In this document: positions 1 through 5,029 of the stretch, piece after piece
How the letters are laid out: each line of letters opens with the position of its first letter
Position numbering within the stretch: position 1 is the stretch's first letter
Assembly: GCA_947468985.1 (NCBI GenBank)
Contig: CANINJ010000158.1
Span: 1-5,029, forward strand
Reading direction: 5' to 3'
DNA from: Bacteroidota bacterium
GTDB lineage: Bacteria > Bacteroidota > Bacteroidia > Flavobacteriales > Flavobacteriaceae
Length of the DNA stretch: 5,029 bases
Program-made: the position numbers and the translations under genes
The notes under the pieces: generated by a model
The model's database searches: none
The model's input: only the letters and a program-made list of their open reading frames with translations
Told to the model about the DNA's origin: nothing

Positions 1-39
1 CGATTAACCAAATCAACAACAAATAACCGAATTAAGTTC

Positions 40-1125
40 TTAGAAATTCATTCCCGATACTTTACTTTCAAAATCCTGCATAACATCAACTAAAACTTGA
101 ACACTTTCTATAGGAAGTGCATTATACATTGAAGCTCTATAACCGCCCACAGAACGGTGACCAGGCAATCCCGAAATTCCAGCTTCTTTCCACAAAATGT
201 CAAAAATAGTAGCGTGCGCTTCATTTTCCAATAAGAAAACAGCATTCATATTCGAACGATCTTCAATATTTGCAGCTCCTTTAAAATAAGGATTTCTATC
301 AATTTCTGAATATATTAAAGCTGCTTTTGCATTGTTCAATTTTTCTACAGCAGCAATTCCACCTAATTTTTTCAACCATTGCAATGTCAATAAAGATGCA
401 TAAACAGGGAAAACAGCTGGCGTATTGTACATACTTTCTGCTTTAATATGTTTTTCATAATCCAACATACTTGGAATTACTCGTCCTGATTTTCCAAGAA
501 TTTCTTCTTTTACAACCACTAAAGTAGTTCCTGCAGGACCCATATTTTTCTGAGCTCCAGCATAAATAATATCAAATTTAGAAAAGTCTAAAACTCTTGA
601 AAAAATATCCGAACTCATATCGCAAACCACAGGAATTGAAACATTTGGAAATGTTTTCATTTGAGTCCCAAAAATCGTGTTGTTGCTCGTGCAGTGAAAA
701 TAACTTGCATCTTCAGGAACAGTATAACCTTTTGGAATATGATAGTAATTTTGTTCTTTCGATGAAGCTACAACTACAGTCTCGCCAAATAAATTAGCTT
801 CTTTAATAGCTGCCGAGGCCCAAGTTCCAGAATCAAGATACGCAGCTTTACCATTCACTTTCATTAAATTATATGGAACCATTAAGAATTCTAAACTTGC
901 TCCTCCGTGAAGAAATAACGCTTGGTATCCTTTTCCTTTCAAATCCAATAATTCCAAAGCCAAATCACGTGCTTCATCCATTACAGCAACAAAATCTTTG
1001 CTTCTGTGAGATATTTCCAAAAGTGATAATCCCGAATTGTTGAAATTTAAAATTGCTGCCGCTGATTTATCAAAAACTTCTTGAGGTAAAATGCAAGGTC
1101 CTGCGCTATAATTATGTTTTTTCAT
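40..1125 (-). CDS. serC: Phosphoserine aminotransferase (phosphohydroxythreonine aminotransferase)
   Basis: This cytoplasmic PLP enzyme transfers an amino group from glutamate to 3-phosphohydroxypyruvate, the second step of serine synthesis. In the family it can also act on the phosphohydroxythreonine precursor of pyridoxal phosphate. The protein is 361 residues, the usual SerC length. Visible signatures are HNYSAGPCILP at residues 4-14, the HGGAS phosphate loop at 73-77, W102 (expected to stack on PLP), SNNTIFG at 147-153, CDMSSD at 168-173 with the probable PLP-nitrogen aspartate D169, AGAQKNMGPAG with Schiff-base lysine K193, and GHRSVGGYRASMYNA at 322-336. The frame stays open to a TTG at 1143, but the ATG at 1125 puts the conserved N-terminus in place. 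The leader is AT-rich without a Shine-Dalgarno, as usual in Bacteroidota. It lies 139 bp downstream of, and codirectional with, the acyl-CoA reductase. A serA partner often follows in relatives, but would lie outside the window. Confidence 0.97.
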   Translation of the reverse strand: MKKHNYSAGPCILPQEVFDKSAAAILNFNNSGLSLLEISHRSKDFVAVMDEARDLALELLDLKGKGYQALFLHGGASLEFLMVPYNLMKVNGKAAYLDSGTWASAAIKEANLFGETVVVASSKEQNYYHIPKGYTVPEDASYFHCTSNNTIFGTQMKTFPNVSIPVVCDMSSDIFSRVLDFSKFDIIYAGAQKNMGPAGTTLVVVKEEILGKSGRVIPSMLDYEKHIKAESMYNTPAVFPVYASLLTLQWLKKLGGIAAVEKLNNAKAALIYSEIDRNPYFKGAANIEDRSNMNAVFLLENEAHATIFDILWKEAGISGLPGHRSVGGYRASMYNALPIESVQVLVDVMQDFESKVSGMNF

Positions 1126-1156
1126 TGTAATTGTGGTATTCAAAAAAATTAAGCTA

Positions 1157-1164
1157 CAAATTTC
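1157..1164 (-). promoter_or_regulatory. Weak candidate -7 element upstream of serC
   Basis: On the minus strand this reads GAAATTTG, seven of eight positions of the Bacteroidota -7 consensus TAnnTTTG, and sits 31 bases before the serC ATG. That distance resembles the reductase promoter geometry. No good TTG lies about 19-20 bases further upstream; the nearest triplet is TCG. serC may therefore instead be transcribed by read-through from the acyl-CoA reductase gene. This is a weak call. Confidence 0.22.
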
Positions 1165-1176
1165 GGAAATAGGAAG

Positions 1177-1235
1177 CTAAAAACGATTAATAATATCTAA
1201 ATAGTTATATTGTTTTATTAACAAAATCGTTTTAG
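1177..1235. repeat. Imperfect inverted repeat between acyl-CoA reductase and serC
   Basis: The left arm CTAAAAACGATT (1177-1188) is complementary to the right arm AATCGTTTTAG (1225-1235) with one bulged base, around a 36-base AT-rich loop that can pair further (AATAA at 1189-1193 with TTATT at 1215-1219). It could be a weak terminator for the reductase transcript or a processing or regulatory structure ahead of serC. There is no clear T-run directly after the stem, and the long AT loop means chance pairing is possible. Confidence 0.35.
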
Positions 1236-1264
1236 TTGGCTTCGCTATTTACGAATTTGATAAT

Positions 1265-2323
1265 CTATAATGTAATTAAGAATTTTATGGTGTCAACATT
1301 ATCTGCATAATCCCATAAATTTGGTTTTTGAGTTTGTCCAAATGCAACACTATTTTCAATTAAATCATTTGAAACAATACATTGAATTTGCTCATTATCA
1401 GTTTGCAATCGCAATTTAATAGCTTCTAAATTATCATAAAATTCATAAAAAACGCTCGAAATTGGCGAAGCATAACTGCTGTCTTCTTTGATAATTAGAA
1501 ATTCATTATCCAACAAATTAAAATTGCTCATTAAGAAAACCGCTTTATTATAATCGTAATTATTGATGTATTTTTCATATTTGATTACCTCTTGATAGGG
1601 AAACATTCCGCCAAAAAAAGCATCAAAATTATAGTCTTTTGGAACAAATATTTTAGAGACATTTCTACATCCTAAACCAAAATAGCGGAATACATCTTCT
1701 CCCAAAGCAATCATTTGGTCTTTAGTTTCTTGCCCGTTTAAAACAGCAACTGAATTTCTTGATTTTCTAATAATGGAAGGTTTTTCTTTGAAATAAAATT
1801 CAAAATAACGCGCCGTATTGTTACTTCCTGTTGCAATTACAGCATCAAAACCTTCTAATTTGCCTTCTGCAAAAGTGATGTAATTCACAAGTCTTGGTTC
1901 AATTGAAATTAAATATTTAGCTAAAAAAGGTAATAAATGTTGATCATTTGAAGATGTTTTTACCAACACTTTATGTCCCGAAAGCAACACCGAAATAAAG
2001 TCGTGAAAACCAACCAATGGAATATTCCCTGCCAGTATCAATCCGACCGTTTTAGAATCTACATTGGTGAAATCATAGGCGTCCAACCATTGATTTAAGT
2101 TGTCAATTGTCAATGCTTCTGCCCAAGATTGAATGGAAAAATACACATTGTCATTCGTGTACCAGCCGTTATGAGATTGTGATAATTTGATTAAATCAAT
2201 AAAGCGGTCAAAAAACAAATCGTTATTTAAAACAGATTCCTTTTTTAAATTTTCAACTTCTGAAAATTGAGATAAAAATTTCCCAAGTGCAACGAAAATG
2301 TTTTTTTTATGTTCTAAAGTCAT
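1265..2323 (-). CDS. LuxC-family acyl-CoA reductase
   Basis: This gene encodes a 352-residue protein of the LuxC-like acyl-CoA reductase family, related to aldehyde dehydrogenases. Family members reduce a fatty acyl thioester to an aldehyde with NADPH through an acyl-cysteine intermediate; the substrate here is unknown. Visible features are a probable dinucleotide-binding region at 94-127 (GLILAGNIPLVGF, then GHKVLVKTSSND), ATGSNNTARYFEFYF at 164-178, and FGLGCRNVSK at 215-224, whose C219 is the likely catalytic cysteine. No signal peptide is seen, so it should be cytoplasmic. The ATG at 2323 was chosen because the 44-codon upstream extension runs through the divergent promoters and the heptamer array and overlaps the ferredoxin start. 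Codons 6-8 carry a run of eight A. A TATTTTTG promoter lies about 40 bases upstream. No luxD, luxE or luciferase gene is adjacent, so a role in light production is not supported. Confidence 0.9.
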   Translation of the reverse strand: MTLEHKKNIFVALGKFLSQFSEVENLKKESVLNNDLFFDRFIDLIKLSQSHNGWYTNDNVYFSIQSWAEALTIDNLNQWLDAYDFTNVDSKTVGLILAGNIPLVGFHDFISVLLSGHKVLVKTSSNDQHLLPFLAKYLISIEPRLVNYITFAEGKLEGFDAVIATGSNNTARYFEFYFKEKPSIIRKSRNSVAVLNGQETKDQMIALGEDVFRYFGLGCRNVSKIFVPKDYNFDAFFGGMFPYQEVIKYEKYINNYDYNKAVFLMSNFNLLDNEFLIIKEDSSYASPISSVFYEFYDNLEAIKLRLQTDNEQIQCIVSNDLIENSVAFGQTQKPNLWDYADNVDTIKFLITL

Positions 2324-2328
2324 ATTGA

Positions 2329-2360
2329 TTTGCTTATGAATAGTTTTGGGTGTAATTTTG
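2329..2360 (+). promoter_or_regulatory. Promoter for the ferredoxin gene
   Basis: A -33 element TTTG (2329-2332) and a -7 element TAATTTTG (2353-2360) are separated by 20 bases. Both match the Bacteroidota housekeeping-sigma consensus (TTTG or TTG, about 17-23 bases, TAnnTTTG) exactly. Transcription would start near 2366, giving a leader of about 80 bases that contains the whole heptamer array. Confidence 0.7.
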
Positions 2361-2362
2361 CA

Positions 2363-2393
2363 CAAAAATAAGATAATTATCTGCAATAGGCAA
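2363..2393 (-). promoter_or_regulatory. Promoter for the acyl-CoA reductase gene
   Basis: On the minus strand a TTG (2391-2393), a 20-base spacer and TATTTTTG (2363-2370) match the Bacteroidota consensus exactly. Transcription would start near 2357, about 34 bases before the ATG at 2323. The -7 box is two bases from the opposing ferredoxin -7 box, and the -33 element lies in the second unit of the heptamer array. Confidence 0.68.
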
Positions 2394-2445
2394 CACGCCG
2401 TAAGCTTTATGCTTATAGCTTTGAGCTTAACGCGTAAAGCAAAAT
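2383..2445. repeat. Degenerate 7-bp tandem array, nine GC-headed units
   Basis: Nine consecutive heptamers all begin with GC: gcaatag, gcaacac, gccgtaa, gctttat, gcttata, gctttga, gcttaac, gcgtaaa, gcaaaat. The four central units (2404-2431) share GCTT. Every GC dinucleotide in this stretch is in register, none is out of register, and the pattern stops on both sides. The array fills the ferredoxin leader up to three bases before its ATG and contains the -33 element of the reductase promoter. The function is unknown. Confidence 0.7.
2399..2432 (+). promoter_or_regulatory. Possible hairpin in the ferredoxin mRNA leader
   Basis: CGTAAGCT (2399-2406) can pair with AGCTTAACG (2424-2432) with one bulged A, around a 17-base loop. 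A competing pairing is GCTTTA (2404-2409) with TAAAGC (2435-2440), which reaches closer to the start codon. Both arise from the GC-headed heptamers, so the fold may be a by-product of the repeat. A regulatory role is inference only. Confidence 0.35.
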
Positions 2446-2448
2446 AAT

Positions 2449-2799
2449 ATGGCAATAATAATAACAGATGAATGTATCAATTGTGGCGCATGTTTGCCAG
2501 AATGTCCAAATACTGCAATTTATGAAGGAGCAGACGATTGGAGATATAAAGATGGGACGAAAATTCGAGGTAAAGTAATATTAGCTGATGGAACTGAAGT
2601 AGATGCAGATGCTGCTCAAACGCCAATTTCTGATGATATATACTATATCGTTCCTGGAAAATGTACGGAATGTAAAGGGTTTCACGATGAACCGCAATGT
2701 GCTGCAGTTTGCCCAGTTGATTGTTGCATTCCAGATGATAACCACGTTGAAAGCGAGGAATCGTTGTTAAATAGACAAGCTTTCTTGCATAACGAATAA
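2449..2799 (+). CDS. Two-cluster 4Fe-4S ferredoxin with central insertion
   Basis: This small, acidic, soluble electron carrier of 116 residues should bind two 4Fe-4S clusters. The first motif is C9-x2-C12-x2-C15-x3-C19-P. The second is C72-x2-C75-x8-C84-x3-C88-P, whose eight-residue spacer and following tail resemble the Allochromatium vinosum-type ferredoxins. By family rule, C9, C12, C15 and C88 would hold one cluster and C72, C75, C84 and C19 the other. The motifs are 52 residues apart, against about 18 in minimal ferredoxins, so roughly residues 27-68 form an insertion (including [13 protein letters not shown]). Two extra cysteines, C92 and C93, follow the second motif. No signal peptide is present. 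The ATG at 2449 places the first cysteine as in the family. The gene diverges from the acyl-CoA reductase and ends at a strong hairpin. The electron partners are unknown. Confidence 0.95.
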   Translation: MAIIITDECINCGACLPECPNTAIYEGADDWRYKDGTKIRGKVILADGTEVDADAAQTPISDDIYYIVPGKCTECKGFHDEPQCAAVCPVDCCIPDDNHVESEESLLNRQAFLHNE

Positions 2800-2819
2800 A
2801 TTACTAAATAGCATTATAT

Positions 2820-2854
2820 AAAAAATCCTGAGTTATAAAGCTCAGGATTTTTTT
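2820..2854. terminator. Bidirectional intrinsic terminator
   Basis: A perfect 12-bp stem, AAAAATCCTGAG (2821-2832) with CTCAGGATTTTT (2841-2852), encloses the loop TTATAAAG. A T-run follows on the plus strand, and the A-run before the stem supplies one on the minus strand. It lies between the convergent ferredoxin (stop at 2799) and TonB-receptor (stop codon 2871-2869) genes and should serve both. Confidence 0.9.
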
Positions 2855-2868
2855 GTTTTATATTATTT

Positions 2869-5029
2869 TTAGAAATTGAAACCTAATCTTGCATAATAAT
2901 ACGCTCCATTGAAACCCATTTGAACGGCATCCCAATAACCTCCTGCTTCAGTATTACCTGATTCATCTTGTTTAGTTGGATACACATTGAAAAGGTTATT
3001 GCTACCAATAGTTAATTTCAAATGATTTGTCATTTTATATCCAAATGTCAAATCAGTATTAACTCTAGCTTCATATTCATTATCTAAACCTGCGTAGTCA
3101 ATCAAAACTACTTTACTGAAATGAGTGAATGCCAATCCTGAATCAAATTTACTATGTGAATAGTTAAGATTTAACCCAAATTTGTTTTTTGGAGCTGAAG
3201 CCAATAAAAATGCTTGCTCTCTTTTTCCGAAAAAAGTTTCAGCATCTAAAGTTCCATTATGAACTTTTTCAATTTTCATGTCATTGATGTTTCCAACAAA
3301 TGTTACTCCATAAGTAGCATTGGCAATTTTTTTCTTCCAAGCAAGTACGATGTCTAAACCTAAAGTTTTTGTATCTGCTGCATTTGCAAAAAACTGTGCT
3401 TGATCTACACCTAATCCTTGGCTTGAAGCATCAAAATAGCTTGTTAACACAATTCTATCTTTTACTTTAATCATGTAACCGTCAACTGTAGCTGTAAAAT
3501 TACCGGAATTAGCTGTTATTCCCAATGAAGAATTTACCGCTGTTTCTTGTTTTAGTTTTTGAATTCCAAAAGATCGTGTTACAGGGCTGTCATTCGGAGA
3601 AAGTAAAATCTCAGTCGCACCAGCTGCATTAATATTTGTGAAATGCAAACCATAATACGATTGTGCTAATGAAGGCGCACGGAAACCTGTACTTAGAGAA
3701 CCTCTTAAGTTAATATTGTCTGTAACTTTAAGTCTTGACGCTAATTTACCGTTGGTTGTACTACCAAAATCACTGTATTTTTCATAACGAACGGCTCCAC
3801 TTAACATAAAGCTTTTTGTAATATCAAACTCAGTATCAACATATAACGAAAGGTTACTTCTGTTTTTGTCAACTGCATTGCTTGGGCTATAACCTGGGAA
3901 ACCTTGAGAACTTCCTGGTCTTGGATCTCCAGAAATAGGATCAATTGCAGGAGTTTGAAGTGCAGGGTTTGTAATTGGATGTCCATTCACATCATACGTT
4001 GTATAAGAAGCTTCCTGTCCAGCAAAAACTATAAAATTTTCTGTACGAAATTCAGCTCCAAAAGCTAAATTCATTCCGCCTAATACAGAATCATAATTTT
4101 TTGAGAAATCAAAATTAGATACGTTTTGAGCCAAACTATGTCCACCAGCATCAAATTCCGTTGGAGAAGCCATTAACAATGATGGATTCATTGTTCCTTT
4201 AATAGTATAATGAAAAAGGTTTTTACCATAGGTATTACTTATATCAATTTTCCAACCACTTTCTGTTTCTGTAGTGATTCCAGTTGTAAGTGAATTATCT
4301 AAAACAATTGATGTAATTCTTGGTGTATATCCACCTGGATAAAAAGATTCTACAACATTGGCGTTTCCACTATTTCTAGTAAAAGCATACGCATCAGTAT
4401 CTCTATAATTTCTACCACCAAAAGCATAGAATTTAGTTTTTGTGGAAAGAGGAATTGCGGAATTTACAGTAAAATTATAGCTATCCATTGAAGCTTCTCC
4501 AAAACCTTTTCTAAAGTCAAAACCTGGACGAAGTACTTTTTCTTTAGTAAAATATTCCGTTGTGAAATTAACAAAACCTCCGTCTTTACCAACAGCAACA
4601 CCATAGTTAAGTCCGAATTTTACAGTATTTCCATCAAAAGCTTTTCTTTTGGTATAAGAATTTCCATTCCCATTTTGATCTAATGTATAATCTGCGGTAT
4701 TAGCAGTACCTGGGAGAAAATTACCTTGAGCATTTGTACTAAATGCACCATACGTAATCGCTCCAGTTAATTCATTAACATTGTCATTCAATACAATATT
4801 GATAACACCAGCTATTGCATCAGAACCATATTGTGCTGCTGCACCATCTCTCAAAATTTCAATTCTTTTAATTGATGAAGCAGGAATTGCATTTAAATCA
4901 GTTCCTGTATTTCCTCTACCACGAGTACCATACAAAGTAACCAATGAAGATTGATGTCTTCTTTTACCATTAATCAAAACCAAAGTTTGATCTGGTCCCA
5001 TACCTCTCAAAGATGCAGGATCTACGTGA
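2869..5029 (-). CDS. TonB-dependent outer-membrane receptor, 5' end outside window
   Basis: This is the C-terminal 719 residues of a gated outer-membrane beta-barrel that imports a ligand using TonB-ExbBD energy. The frame is open through the right edge (HVDPASLRGMGPD from 5028), so the TTG at 5010 is not the start. Signal peptide, TonB box and the N-terminal part of the plug are missing. Counting from the first visible codon, plug motifs are DQTLVLINGKRRH at 13-25, IKRIEILRDG at 53-62 and GSDAIAGVINIVL at 68-80. The barrel follows, with GFRAPSLAQ and a late KDRIVLTSYF segment, and closes with YYYARLGFNF, a terminal phenylalanine as expected for the barrel-assembly signal. No SusD gene lies downstream; a terminator and the convergent ferredoxin follow at once. 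It is therefore probably a stand-alone receptor rather than a SusC-type glycan importer. The ligand cannot be deduced; siderophores, cobalamin, peptides or other small molecules remain open. Confidence 0.93.
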   Translation of the reverse strand, partial: HVDPASLRGMGPDQTLVLINGKRRHQSSLVTLYGTRGRGNTGTDLNAIPASSIKRIEILRDGAAAQYGSDAIAGVINIVLNDNVNELTGAITYGAFSTNAQGNFLPGTANTADYTLDQNGNGNSYTKRKAFDGNTVKFGLNYGVAVGKDGGFVNFTTEYFTKEKVLRPGFDFRKGFGEASMDSYNFTVNSAIPLSTKTKFYAFGGRNYRDTDAYAFTRNSGNANVVESFYPGGYTPRITSIVLDNSLTTGITTETESGWKIDISNTYGKNLFHYTIKGTMNPSLLMASPTEFDAGGHSLAQNVSNFDFSKNYDSVLGGMNLAFGAEFRTENFIVFAGQEASYTTYDVNGHPITNPALQTPAIDPISGDPRPGSSQGFPGYSPSNAVDKNRSNLSLYVDTEFDITKSFMLSGAVRYEKYSDFGSTTNGKLASRLKVTDNINLRGSLSTGFRAPSLAQSYYGLHFTNINAAGATEILLSPNDSPVTRSFGIQKLKQETAVNSSLGITANSGNFTATVDGYMIKVKDRIVLTSYFDASSQGLGVDQAQFFANAADTKTLGLDIVLAWKKKIANATYGVTFVGNINDMKIEKVHNGTLDAETFFGKREQAFLLASAPKNKFGLNLNYSHSKFDSGLAFTHFSKVVLIDYAGLDNEYEARVNTDLTFGYKMTNHLKLTIGSNNLFNVYPTKQDESGNTEAGGYWDAVQMGFNGAYYYARLGFNF

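Noticed and set aside
597..797. 66-codon plus-strand open frame
   Set aside because: It lies wholly antisense within serC, has a low-complexity cysteine/serine-rich and glutamine-rich composition, and has no promoter evidence.
1126..1143. TTG start giving serC six extra residues
   Set aside because: The ATG at 1125 gives the conserved MKKHNYSAGP N-terminus; the extra residues match nothing in the family.
2383..2445. CRISPR-like array
   Set aside because: The repeat unit is only 7 bp with no spacers and no cas genes; it is a degenerate tandem repeat.
2324..2455. 44-codon N-terminal extension of the acyl-CoA reductase frame
   Set aside because: It runs through both promoters and the heptamer array, overlaps the ferredoxin start, and would encode a repeat-derived hydrophobic stretch. 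The ATG at 2323 lies just downstream of the minus-strand promoter and gives a family-sized protein.
3801..3986. 61-codon minus-strand open frame
   Set aside because: It is an alternative frame inside the TonB receptor barrel with a leucine/glutamine-rich translation and no independent signals.
4999..5010. TTG at 5010 or ATG at 5001 as the TonB receptor start
   Set aside because: The frame continues open to the window edge with plug-like residues (HVDPASLRGMGPD), so the true start lies outside.

Overview
The window looks like chromosomal DNA from a Bacteroidota member, most likely Flavobacteriaceae and Flavobacterium-like. The reasons are strong AT-richness, start codons without Shine-Dalgarno sequences, promoters of the TTG/TTTG-N20-TAnnTTTG type, and protein sequences of flavobacterial character. 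This rests on reading the sequence and family knowledge, not on a database search.

Layout from left to right. A 39-bp leftover sits downstream of serC. serC (phosphoserine aminotransferase, minus strand, ATG at 1125) is followed by a 139-bp gap holding an AT-rich inverted repeat and at best a weak promoter. A LuxC-family acyl-CoA reductase lies next (minus strand, ATG at 2323). A 125-bp divergent control region (2324-2448) then separates it from a two-cluster 4Fe-4S ferredoxin (plus strand, 2449-2799). A strong hairpin at 2820-2854 closes the ferredoxin gene. It also closes, from the other side, a large TonB-dependent outer-membrane receptor gene (minus strand) whose 5' end lies beyond the right edge of the window.

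Together, serC belongs to serine and possibly vitamin B6 synthesis. The acyl-CoA reductase and ferredoxin are redox genes sharing one divergent promoter region, so coordinated or mutually exclusive transcription is plausible, but no pathway linking them can be read from the sequence. The receptor is an independent transport gene with no SusD partner downstream.

The most unusual element is in the divergent control region. Nine consecutive 7-bp units, 2383-2445, all begin with GC, and no GC dinucleotide falls out of register. The array overlaps the -33 element of the reductase promoter and ends three bases before the ferredoxin start codon. Immediately beside it, two near-perfect Bacteroidota promoters face opposite directions with -7 boxes only two bases apart. 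The genes themselves are ordinary conserved genes, and I see no mobile element, CRISPR array, tRNA or rRNA.
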